Shown in pieces: positions 35,201-46,800 of a DNA stretch of 64,000 nt (positions within the stretch are counted from its first letter, which is position 1; the number at the start of each line of letters is the position of its first letter). Origin of the DNA: Owenia fusiformis (Eukaryota; Annelida; Polychaeta; Sabellida; Oweniidae); NCBI GenBank assembly GCA_903813345.2, contig CAIIXF020000009.1, positions 34,899,759 to 34,963,758 on the forward strand. The letters are read 5' to 3'. The notes under the pieces are model-generated. The model had not been told where the DNA came from. It worked only from the letters and a program-made list of their open reading frames with translations, and made no database searches. Position numbers and translations under genes: made by a program.

Positions 35201-38200
35201 GGGCTGAGAAGAAATGAGATGTCATGGTTTATCATAATCTGTAGTCTTGCTAAAGATGCAGCATTTTCAAAGAAATGGTATCGAATTGATAGATCCATGC
35301 CAAATCAGGAACATTAAACTAAAAATGAAAGCTATCTCTATTTCAGTTTTTAGCCGATAGCGATAAATTGGAAATCAAAGAAATCGGTGATGGTAACTTG
35401 AATGAAATCCATCGAGTGCAGCATAAAGATGGTCAAAGTTTAATCGTTAAATTTGCCCCACCCTATGTCAAGGTGAGTTAGATATGATAAAAATGTATAT
35501 ATTTTTATAGACTATGATGCAGTCTCTATTATCTTATTTGCTAACCACTTGGTCCACCACATCCGAATGTCATAAATAACATTAGGAGTCCGTGCGGTCC
35601 ATTCCTTTTTGCAAATTCTGTTCTAAAATTATTTCAGTGACTGTTTTTACACATTTCGATCTTTATAATGTAAGCTTGGGCTCAGGAAGAAGATACAGAA
35701 TGTATATGAATGAATTACTTTACTACGTAATACTCTAGACATGATTAAAGTTGAAAACGTGGACGAATTATTAATGCCATAACATGCAGATTGGGAATGT
35801 ATTACAACTCAGACAATTTTTTGTGTCAGTGTATCGGACCAGAGTTCCCCTTAGCTACGAATAGACTAGACATCGAACACAGAGCACTTGTGAAGTACAA
35901 CCAGCTATGTCCAGGGCACAGTCCCATACCGTACTTCAACGACCAGGGAAAGCATTTGTGTAAGTTGTAAAACCACTTAAACTGAGTAGAAGGGAGGCGA
36001 ATTACATCATACTCATCTCTTTATCATTCTTTTCATTTATCGAGGTTTGAGGTTTCACTTTCAAGGTTTAACTTTTACAATAGTATGAAAGAATAATCTT
36101 TCTTATAGACCATCAACTTTGACATAAAAATGAGATACATATATGAAACAAACATATCTATTCAACGTTCTGAACATGAATGTTGTACTGCATTATTGTC
36201 CTTGATACATTATATGATATCCCCTTAGTTGCAATGGAGGACCTAAAGGAGCACGAAGTACTGCGTTCACAGTTGATGAGGGGGGAACTGAATATGCAAG
36301 CAGTCACTAAGCTAGCCTATTTCACCGCATGTCTCCATCGAGAGACCCACGTGGCCAAGCTTGGAGAGGATGAAATAAAAGTGATGGATCAGCAGTTTAA
36401 GTGAGTTGCAAATTGGGTACTAGTAATTGCAATGGGAAATTGCCAAAAGGGTCGTAATGTTATGTATGTGCACGCAGTCATCGGCACATAGAAATAATGG
36501 TTCTCAAGTAAAGGGTCCTATATGTCCCATAAACATATGGACTGATTGGGTATAATTTGGTTACTTCACAAATCGGTGGACAGACTAAGCTTAGTGACCA
36601 GTCCCTTATATAAAGTCAACGTAAAATGAATCTTATAGTTTATTTTGTATTTTGTAGAAATGAACCAATGGTAGAACTCACTAACAATTTTATATTCACA
36701 TATCCTTTCATCAAGGATCAACCTACAAATAAAATTGCAGATCAAGTGCTTCGTAAAGCAAATGCAGTAAGTACAGCTGTAACCACCATAATATGCTTTT
36801 TTGAAAACCAACTAGCCTGAATGCATCCGTCCATCCATTGATAATAGTCCATGGTCCATCATGCATAGTTTCAAATGCAAAGATAGAAGATTCTTTGCAT
36901 GCATTTTATTTATTGATAACATTGTGATAACTTGTAACTTATTTTCAAGAAATGTGTAAAATGAACTTGAAAAATTGAAGAAACTTTATTTATGGCCAAG
37001 ATCTGATCCGACACTACACTGTCTATCATTTTAGATAGTTTATGATAGCCCAAGATTATTAGAAAATGCCGCAAAGATGAAGCAGATATTCTTAACGAAG
37101 AAGGAGGCGTTGGTACATGGTGATCTACATTCCGGTTCGGTAATGGTCAAGGAGGACTCTATTAAGGTAGGAATTATCGTTATGTGCATATACAGGGTGA
37201 CACAAAAATATGCTTCATGAATTTTCATATGTTGATAGAATGTTTCTTTGAAACATAGAATCAAATCATACGCTACGGCTGATGTGAAATATATTATTAT
37301 ATACTAACATAGTACACGTTCTTCCTGGTCCAAACGTCATCTCTAGATAGATCTGAAATTGCATGATTACGTATTTAGAACACTACATATAGAAACCGTA
37401 AACATATGATTATGTGTGACTGATTTTATTGTTTGTTATTTTGTTCAGGTAATAGACGCAGAATTTGCCTTCGTCGGCCCATGTGCGTTTGATCTTGCTC
37501 TGATTCTAAGTCATTATATTATCTCCCACTACCAACACATGTTGACACGCAAAGACAATCAGCTCCACAGACAGTTTGCTTACAAATGTATCGATGCTTG
37601 CCACAAAACAGGTGCTTTTATATATTAATATTGTAAAGTCTTTGGGTGTTTTTCCAGTTCAAGCAGCTTAGGGTGTACTAAGATTGAGATATTTATTGAT
37701 TAACGAGGAGAGATCACTTCGTTTCAATTTCATAAGCAAATGTCCTTAGGAATGCGCACTGGACGAAATTATGGGAAAATATAAATCTGTATGACATACA
37801 ATTGGCATTTAATTTTTTCAGTTGAGACGTATCTCACACATATGACTAGTTACCATGGAAACAAAGATGAATATATATCTAATCTTATGTCTGAAACAGC
37901 CGGGTTTACTGGATGTGAACTAATACGAAGGTAAATATACCTGTTTTATACAGGCTGGGCCAATAACAAACGATTTGTACATGTACTAGTAGATTCACCA
38001 TACTACTTTATTGCATAACATTGGAAAAAGAACTTAGTTTCCTAAACTTCAGTACGGTTGGATGTATGTCGACAAAGCTTAACTTCTTTCATTATCAATA
38101 TCATTGCATATACTTTTGATGAAAAAATTATATACAATTATACACAAAACATACAAATAAATTAAAAGTTCATCGTAAAAATGACTAAATGACTATGTCT

Positions 38201-38394
38201 ATTATATATTAGCTAATGCAATAATCATTTCGTTTCGTTTGTCCAGGGTCCTTGGAACAGCTCATGTGGAGGACATTAAAGACAGTCCAAGTGCAGAGGA
38301 GTGTGTCCTAGATGCTGGGGGTAGACTACTAAATGCTTATGAACGTATACACTCTATAGACAGAATAATGTTCATTGGATTAGCGATGTGTTAG
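32239..38394 (+). CDS. mtnK: S-methyl-5-thioribose kinase, 388 aa, complete
   Basis: Nine exons join in phase: 32239-32316, 35347-35472, 35830-35959, 36229-36400, 36658-36766, 37035-37166, 37449-37611, 37822-37930 and 38247-38394. The product fits MTR kinase, which phosphorylates 5-methylthioribose at O1 with ATP in the methionine salvage cycle. It keeps the family's nucleotide loop EIGDGNLNEIHRV (G40-N45), IVKFAPPYVKCIGPEFPLAT, AMEDL, the catalytic loop VHGDLHSGSVMV (D235) and the metal-binding IDAEFAFVGP (D252, E254), followed by FDLALILSHYI. Length is close to the usual 390-420. All key residues are present, so it should be active. Choline-kinase-like relatives are excluded by the GDGNLN loop and the FVGPCAFDLA motif. 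AATAAA lies at 38438-38443. Confidence 0.92.
33784..34022. mobile_element. 239-bp MITE with 62-bp inverted repeats and 5-bp TSD, nested
   Basis: The ends read CACCCTTGGTATACGCAGCT and its complement. The inverted repeats continue about 62 bp through GGTCAAAAGCTGGACC. They are flanked by ATCCC at 33779-33783 and 34023-34027. The terminus CACCCT(T/G)GGTATA and the 5-bp duplication match those of the surrounding 2.4-kb element, so both were probably moved by related transposases. Confidence 0.85.
34498..34677 (+). CDS. Small ORF, 59 aa, inside the 2.4-kb element
   Basis: ATG to TAG encodes an acidic Ser/Thr-rich peptide starting MDSPSTSGLETTVRSLDGSF and ending with CDICGEYCV. A plausible acceptor (TTAGTTTCAG) precedes it by about 9 bases. 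The cysteines suggest the beginning of a zinc-binding segment cut off at the inverted-repeat arm. It may be the N-terminus of a lost transposase or a captured host exon. No family was recognised. Confidence 0.3.
   Translation: MDSPSTSGLETTVRSLDGSFFDDSFNVSHEVVLTSTPIKKPQDRTPQEYLCDICGEYCV
35050..35115. mobile_element. Fragment of a hAT-like MITE
   Basis: GGATCCAGAAGCTTACTAGG, a run of 12-13 G, then GGATCCGCCAGTG resembles the end structure of the GGATCC-type MITEs seen elsewhere in the window. It is too short to delimit. Confidence 0.3.
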
Positions 38395-38849
38395 ATCAGA
38401 TCAGGGACAGACTTGAAGATTGTCAAAGATTGGAGCTAATAAAAATAATGTGTAAATGGAATGGTCGCTTTTTAAAAGTTTGGACCATATTTCTGAAAGT
38501 TTTGGCACATTTTATGTTGACAGCGAAACTGCAAACGCTTCTTTTAGCTCTCCATTCCGATGCATATATGCCCCAAAATTGAAAATTACTTGAGACGACC
38601 ACGGCCGTAGTAGTCGCCATGGAATCAAAGCAAAACCTTAGAAATTACACGGTCGACGCATGATCCTCCTGCGGTTGCTTTGTATCATGGTACAACCTAT
38701 ATTTGTCAAAAAGGTTGCCGTGATGACGCAGGACTTGCGGCTGCCGTAACCTACTACTAACGCGACTGATATAATATGTGACGGTAGGAATTAATTCTGC
38801 TGCAGCCTATGCATAAAATTATCGCCAACTGAGTTGGTTTCTTCTTTCT

Positions 38850-39705
38850 TTAGTCAAACTCATCTGCAATGAGTTCCTCTTCAGTAAAAATCAAGTGCAA
38901 TGAGTTAGTTTCTCTTCCGTCAAACTCATCTTCAATAAGTCGTTTATAGTCAAACTGATCTACAATGAATCGATTTTTATTTCTTCAGTCAAACTCATCT
39001 GCAATGAATCATGATCAGTTTCTTCTTCAGTAAAACGCTTCTGCAATGAGTCAGTTTCCTTTTTTGTCAAACTCATCTCCAATGAGTCGATTTTTATTTC
39101 TTCAGTCAAACTCATCTGCAATGAATCATGATCAGTTTCCTCTTCAGTAAAACGTTTCTGCAATGAGTCGGTGTCCACTTGGGTAAACGCTTCTGCAATG
39201 AGTCAGTTTCCTTTTTAGTCAAACTCATCTAGAATGAGTCAATTTTTTCTTCAGTCAACTCATCTGCAATGAATCACTTTCTTCTTCAGTAAAACGCTTC
39301 TGCAATGAGTCGGTGTCTTCTTTAGTCAAACTCTTTTTCAATGAGTTGGTGTCCTCAAATTCAAATGCATTTGCGTTGGTTTCCTTTCTTGTCAAACTCA
39401 TCTGCAATGAGTCAACTTCCTCTTTAGTCAAACACACCTGCAACGAGTCGGTTTCCTCTTGAGTTAAACTCACCTGCAACGAATCGGTTTTCTCTTTAGT
39501 CAAACTCATCTGCAACGAATCGGTTTCCTCTTTAGTCAAACTCACCTGTAACGAATCGGTTTCCTCTTTAGTCAAACTCACCTGCAACGAATCGGTTTCC
39601 TCTTTAGTCAAACTCACCTGCAACGAATCGGTTTCCTCTTTAGTCAAACTCACCTGCAACGAATCGGTTTCCTCTTTAGTCAAACTCACCTGCAACAAGT
39701 CTGTT
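38850..39705. repeat. 36-bp minisatellite coding a 12-residue repeat on the minus strand
   Basis: From about 39400 to 39700 the unit is nearly perfect; on the minus strand it reads LTKEETDSLQVS. Towards 38850 copies diverge (FTEEETDHDSLQM, LTEEIKIDSLEM) and small indels break the frame. Two open frames of 147 and 72 codons result. Variant units mostly keep the same residue pattern, so an old coding origin is possible, but no start, splice context or flanking domain supports a gene now. Confidence 0.85.
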
Positions 39706-39753
39706 TCACCTGGTGGTAAAACTGGTAACTACCTACTCGCATCTACGTTATTG
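39706..39753. mobile_element. Fragment of the CAATNACCC MITE, copy 2
   Basis: This 48-bp piece is the reverse complement of the left end of the element at 30046, from TCACC(T/A)GGTGG through CTACTCGCATCT to TTATTG. It directly abuts the 36-bp minisatellite. Confidence 0.6.
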
Positions 39754-40693
39754 ATATACATGTATAGTATACAGCGGCCCATTTCACTTTTTCTCAAAAT
39801 ATTGACTTTTGCAACTTACTGCCCAGCCCTACCCAAACTCATCAACTTGTTTTTATTATAACATCAACATAGTATTATCAATCGAAATGAAACTTTGTAG
39901 AATAATCAAAATATCTTCATAGATGATTGATAAAGTTAGATTTTTCAGTTCAGTTCAGTGCATTACCTCTGGGACACCCCACGTCGCATATGTGTGTATA
40001 AGTAAAAGTATACATAAAAAGAAGAAAGAACGAATACATTAACATCATATTGAGAGCACAATCAATCTTACTAGTCATAATAGGAAAAGAAACCCTCAAT
40101 ATCACACATAGAAATAATGTTATAGGCTGAGGCAATAATTTGACACATTTTTTTCTCTGAATGTACTCTAAGGGGGCATTATCCCGTATATGTCTCGCAA
40201 AAAGACAAAATTGATTTATTTCTCTTTGCAATAGTGATCCCAAATCCCCTATGATAGATTAGACGATTTATTCTTATTGACTTCATTTCTCTTCGAAAGT
40301 CGTTTATAGTACTTGTACTATTACTCATGATGCTCTCTCGCCCTATATAGAAATCAGATACCCCCATTCATGTCTGCACATGGTCCCCGTCAGAGCTCTT
40401 TAACTATAACATGCCAATAACAGTAAGCATTGGGTATATTCCATTTCATATTTTCCTAATACATTTACGTCATAATTACGATTAAGCGGACATAAAATGC
40501 TTAAAGGCAATTTGCCGCGTACTTGTATACAAGCTGTCTATGAACGTTTGCTGATGAAATATACAACGAATAGTACTATTTTGTTTAGAAAACAGAAACA
40601 TATAATTAATAAAAAATATACCTCAGTGAAGTTCACATTATATATATTCGCGTATTTAATGACTTGAATCTCAAAAAAGTTTTAATTCATAGT

Positions 40694-41780
40694 TATCCCA
40701 CCGAACAAAGTTCGAGGGGGATATAGAGAAGCCGTCCGTCCGTTCGTTCGTCCGTGTGTACGGGCAATAACTCAAATCTGGTTGACGGATTTGATTCAAA
40801 TTTTATAGGTTAATGCCTTATGGCAGTATGACCTCTGCTCGAGAAAGAATTTTCAATATGGCCGCTCAATTCAAAATGGTCGCAATTTTTCGCGAAACAT
40901 TTAATATTTGATAACTCATGTACTAGTTAACAGATTTGATTCAAATATTTTATGCTGACACCTCGGGACTAAGGAGCTTTGCTCAAGAAGAGGTTTTCAA
41001 GATGGCCGCTGAATTTCAGAAAAGCCGCCATTTTTGTAAAAAATTAATTTTGATAACTTAAATACCAGTAAACGGATTTCGGTCAAATCTTATATGCTGA
41101 TGCCGAAGGATATAGTAGCTCTGTTCAAGAAAGAACTTTCAAGATGGCGGCTCTTGTCTAAAATTGCTGCCATTTTTGTAAAAAAAAAAGTGTTATCTTT
41201 GATAATTCTAGTACCAGTGAAGGAATTTGGCTCAGATGCAAATGTCTGTTTGAGAAATATTTTTAAGATGGCGACTGAATTTCAAAATGTCTGCCATTTT
41301 CCTTAAAAAATCCGTAGTCTTTGATAAAAGAATGGATTTGGTTCAAATTGTATATGTTGATGCCTAGGGACACAGTCGCTTTGTCGACGAAATAATTTTC
41401 AAGATAGTGGCTGAATTTCTAAATGGCTGCCATTTTTCATAAAATAACGTAATCTCTCATAACTCAAATGCAAATTGATAGATTAAGTTCACATTGTGTA
41501 TGCAGATGCCAAGGGACAATGAGCTCTACTTAAGAAAACATTTTTAAGGTGGCCACTGAATTTCAAAATGGCCGCCATTTAAAAAAAAGTTTTATGACTC
41601 AAATATTAGTGGACGAATACGCTTCAAATTGTCTATGTTAATGCTTGAACAAACAAGCTCTCCTCACAAAGGAATTTTTAAGATGGCGGTTAAATTTCAA
41701 AATGGCTGCCATTTTCGTTAAAAACTTAAACTTTAAAAACTCAAATATCAGTTGACTGATTAGGCACAAAATTAGTATTA
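40694..41780. repeat. Seven-copy array of about 135-bp units
   Basis: The array starts with CCACCGAACAAAGTTCGAGG and a CCGTCCGT tract. It then repeats a degenerate unit whose hallmark is AAGATGGC-GCTGAATTTCAAAATGGC-GCCATTTTT. Hallmarks lie near 40855, 41000, 41131, 41264, 41399, 41545 and 41680, each followed by a stretch like ATAACTCAAATACCAGT. The core AAAATGGC-GCCATTTT is itself palindromic. Short open frames across it are accidental. Confidence 0.8.
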
Positions 41781-41799
41781 GTTTATACTCAATCGGGAA

Positions 41800-43840
41800 T
41801 TTATAGAAGGTGACCATAATTCCCGTAGATTTTATCCATCGAATTTAGAAGGACTAGCAAGCTTAGGTTGCAGAAAATCCAATGCACTTGGTTCGCGTGG
41901 GAAGACCTCTCTATAAGGTCAGGTGTGATTTGGTCCTTCTCCAACGTGCTACTAAGAACCATTTAAATTAGTTATACTCCTCGAGGGTGATATTTTATCA
42001 GATTATAGCTCTTTCAACAGCTTGATGTATTGTATAAGAAGTGGAGCTAATACAATTTGTTGAGTAAAGCAAGTCATTGTACTGAAATTTTAGAAGAAAG
42101 GGAATCTTGTATTTTTGTTTCAGCCTATTCCCTCGCCACTAAATGAAACATAACGTCATTAAAAGTTTTCCTGGATATGTAGAAATTGTTCAAGTTATTC
42201 TGAGAGGAATCATAAAATCCACATTCTAAATTGTATTTATGTAGATATTCCTCGAAATGAAACTTATTCGAATTTTAGAAAAGTGCGTTTTAAATACGCG
42301 TGTACGGGGTGTGACTTTCTGCAGGGGTGGCAAACAGTTCCTAAAAGGTGTTAGGAGTCCAATTTTACAACAGTCTTAAGTAAATTATTATGAGAGAAAA
42401 TATGCACTTCATTATTTGTATTTGCTACCAAATTGTTTAACCCTTTAAGCCCTTAAAGTGACAATGTATTTTATGAACCCAATGGATTTCACAGACATTT
42501 GATATTCAATTTCGGGGTAGCGATTCAGTTAAAACAACATTTAGATAACGCTCGCCATTATCATATTGTAAAATACAGGTTGATCAATAAAAAAACGTAA
42601 CGTAATTACTATAATAAGGCGTTTGTCATTTAATCAAATTATGAGCCAAGCCTTGGGATTAATAAAAGGCATATTTTGAATTAATCTTAAAAATTAAAAT
42701 TCCAAGTGTATTAATCAAACTGTAACTGCTTTTATGCGCACTTGTTGATAGTCATTGCAATGCAGAAAGTGCTACTATCCATTGTTCAACATGAAATATC
42801 CTATCGTCTTAGCTTGTGGTTTTGGGTTTTAATGATAAAGGTTTTGATTGGGATGAGGGGATGTTAGTTAGTCACTGTTTCTTTGTACATTAGATCATTG
42901 TTCAGGATGCTGTAGGATTGTTTCCGCATGTCCGGCTGTAATCTTAAATGTTGTTTTATCGGCGTTTTTAATTGCATACATGTTCGTTTTCGCTTAGAAT
43001 CCTTTATGTTCAAGGTATATTTTAAAGTGAATTGAGTAGTGAAAGCCAAAAATGTCATCAATTTTACTAAGTACATTAACTTTAAACCATTATGATCGTT
43101 AAGCAGTGTCCTTCTTGACTTAATCAACGGAAAGTCTTTGTGTGCCACAATTATTCAAAAAGCTGTTTGTGATCATGAGAATCAGTACATGAGCTTACGG
43201 AGACGATTCCCGTTTAGAAATTAGTAGACATCTTCGCTACGCTCACCGCGTTTGAGGAACTGTATTTCAGTTTGCACTAACCACGACCTACGTACGACTG
43301 ACTTGCTCTCTCTCACTGTTACTGATTAAAGTACATGAGTTAGACTCAGACTGACAATCGGGAATAGCTGTCATAATGCGTATAATGCCCCTCGGGCCAA
43401 ATTTTCAGACTTTTCTCATACTGCATGCGGAATAAGCTGTATTAAGCCAGACTCAGGAAACTAAGGGTTAAACCACAACAAATGCCCGTGGCAAGATATA
43501 GAGAAAATTCTTTAAAATAATCTTCAGAGTTTTAATTTCTTGATGTGCCGAACTAGTCAGATTTTGATTGGTTATTAAGGTTTCATAGACGGTTCATGCG
43601 ACAGAATGTGTAATCATCGTTCAAAATATTTTTGGAGCGAGCTTATACTGGGCTTCGAAGGGGGTTGTGTTATTTTAATGGTAACACCATTTAAATTTGA
43701 TGTCAATCGGTAAAAACGTATATGGATTAAGATGTAATCATTTATTTCATTGCATTGCCGTATAGGACATATTCTACATCGCGAATGGCTACGGTGAAAG
43801 ATACCAGTGAGGATTTATATCAATTGTTCTAATGAAAGAT
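41800..43840. other. Upstream region of the Wnt8 gene, nothing else recognised
   Basis: No supported gene or repeat was found. Promoter and enhancers of the Wnt8 gene probably lie here or upstream, but no individual element can be named with confidence. Confidence 0.35.
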
Positions 43841-43845
43841 GAAAT

Positions 43846-46800
43846 ATGGATAGACATCAACTGAACGCTGCTTATTGCATAAAATGCATTTGGATTATTA
43901 TATCATTATTTTCATACTTGGTGGACTCCTGGTAAGTAACGTTTCTTTATATTTAAATATTATTTTAAAAATCGATTTGGTTGTGAAATTATAAAAATTA
44001 TATAAAACACAATTCTTACCTTAAATGAATCCATACATCATTTTTTGATTTTTAAAATTATGTTATTTAAAATGTGTTACATTTCTTGCATTCGTTGTTA
44101 CCGTTTGTATTTAATGGTACTATTTTGTAATTATTATTTTTTGTAATAAAATGATTAATTGTATTTTCAGGTCCTTCCACATGTACCACAATTTTATGTT
44201 GACAGGTCCAAAGGTATGTTAATAATCTGTCAGTCTTTCTAATCTGTCTATTTCCAAATTGTTTGAGCTTTTGTTGAATTGCAAAACTATGACACGTATT
44301 ATATATACTTGCTTGTGTGGGTGAAATCTGATTTACTACAATTGCACATTCTCCGATTGTTAAAAATAAAAATGAATTGTTGGTCAATGACGTGGGTAGG
44401 CCTAGATTATTGATATTTCTTTCCAATTTTAATCAACTTATTTTTAAAAAAGTTGTTAAGATTAATTCTCTAGTCGACCTTGAGTGTCTTGTAAAAATTA
44501 CATGAATCAAACTATTGGAAGAAAGGTCCTTATGCTGGTAAGAGTGACTTATGTCAAAGGAATGAGGTAAAGCGATTGATTATCAAATTTATGTATTTGA
44601 TTACGGCCCATTGATTTAATGCCAGTGATTTGTGACGAGTGTACATTTATCGAAAGCTTGACGTACAGATAGAATTACAACATAATTATATATCAATTAC
44701 GTATTGGAAAAAACTATGTCATTTTGTCATTAGACAAAGTAGTACTTTGGAAATATATTCGAAAAAGGCATACATTTGAGGCTGAAAAATTGTGATTCAT
44801 TAGCCAATGCTCAGCCTCGCATGTAAAACATCAAATATATCTCTAAGTGAAGATCTGAGGTATCAACTTAGGTAGCTCTTCGAGATAAAGCTGTAAAATG
44901 TCAAAATTCTTCAAAATAATTCACCTGGTATTGGAAGTATCATATTGTTGGTTAATAAAACCTGAAGTCACAAAATCACTCTCTTGCCAAAATTCTTTGA
45001 TTTAGCAACCACATTTTACGGCGTAAAGGCAAGAAATAACCATAAAAAGTTAAAATAATTCTGTTTTGCCTTTATTGTGACTACTTCAATTCGGAATAAT
45101 GAAATAGCTGGTGAGCTAAAACCATTGACGCTATTATTCGGCATTAACGTGAAAACATCGCCACCCTCGGGTTGAATTTTAATTGAATGACTGAAATCGC
45201 ATTATTTTAAAAACTCGTTATTGATTTCCTTGGTTTGATGTTTCACATCACAGGACTGATGGGACATACAACAAAGATGAGTACAGAAGGAAAATCAAAA
45301 ACAATAAGCACATGAAAATTCGTTGTTATATATAAAATAACAAAGTCATCGCAGTTGGTGTTCATTTTTTGGAACGTAAACATATTTTTCTTTTCAATTG
45401 ATTTGGACAAGAGTGTTGAAAGGTACTAGACAAAGTGCACATCTAAAGTAGGGTTCTGAAGTATACACACTTTGAATTATAAACCACCATACATATCAGA
45501 CGCAAACTTTTCACACCACGTTTCTCAACGTGAACGTCTTTATGCCCGATAAATGAGTCACATTCGTCTCGCTTTTATTTCGTTTCTATCTTCAAAACTC
45601 GAATTGAATATCTGAAAAGGTTGCAATTCCATATAATCAAGTGTGTTTACTACATTATGTTGTCTTCATTAACTACCGATTATATTCGATTCAGTATATT
45701 TAGTACATTAAAGTATAAAAGTCTTGTCATTTTACTGTTTGGGCGTCAAATAGATAAGTGGGCCCTTGTTAGTAATTTGTAATAACAACTCATTAGCAAC
45801 ACGAAAAAATGTCATCGTTATTGAAAAATGTTTGAAAAACGAAGCGGGAGATGTGTTTGTTAACCGCTGAGCTATTCAGCGGATGAGCACCGAGTGGAAA
45901 ATGATATATTTGCCGCATTAGTGTAGTGATAGGATAATTGCCCGAGTCCTTCACTCGACTAATCCGGCAAAATGACGGATTTCCATCTGATTTCATCTTA
46001 AGTGATAATGAACAAAACTGGATGACGTTACAAGAATAGTTTATTAAGATGTTCACGACATAGCCCGAGGACAGATTGAGGTCTTTCATAAGTTTAGGGA
46101 CCCACCGCAAAGCAACTGTTATGATGAATAGCCAACCATCATCTCATTGACAAGGGACGGAATTGCGTGCATCTACATCAATACAAAAACACTGAATACA
46201 TTATAATTATCTATCATTATCTGATTTGCGTCCACAATTGCAAATATACATCCAGACAAAACTTGGTATTTGCTGAACTAAATTGAATAAATTCGATCTG
46301 CTTGCTTTCTAACCGCAATTTTTCCTGTCAAAAATATGAACATGAGTTGAAACACATAACATATAGATTCTCGCCTATGCATAACTCTAAAACCACAATA
46401 TTCATTTGAGATCAATGGGAGAAAAACCTCAATGATACCAGTGGAGCTTCAGGATAAATGTAGGATAGTCTGCGAATGATAACTATAGTCAGCGTGTCCC
46501 AAATGATATTCATTAAACAATCAATGCATTAAAATGTAAAAGAGTATGTAAATAGGGCACTACCTTGACGAAGGTGTACTCTGAATATTATCGCATTGAC
46601 CTTTATGTGTAGAATTGACCTTTTTGTGACTTCGACATTTCCTTTCGTAAATGGATTCATCTTGATTGATCGATGATAACATCAAACTTGATAGCAAATT
46701 CTTATGAAGAAACAAATGTCAATGAAGAAACAAATAAAACAGAGTTCCCCGGGGTAGCTCAGAGGTAACCTATGTACATGTACACCCAATGGGTATTGCG

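Noticed and set aside
38850-39705. Regularly repeated 36-bp units considered as a CRISPR array
   Set aside because: Units are directly tandem with no unique spacers, and the genome is animal.
42864-43148. 94-codon minus-strand frame upstream of the Wnt8 gene
   Set aside because: No recognisable motif, no splice partners, and expected by chance in DNA of this length.
44067-44426. 119-codon minus-strand frame
   Set aside because: It lies across Wnt8 exon 2 on the other strand and has no family resemblance.
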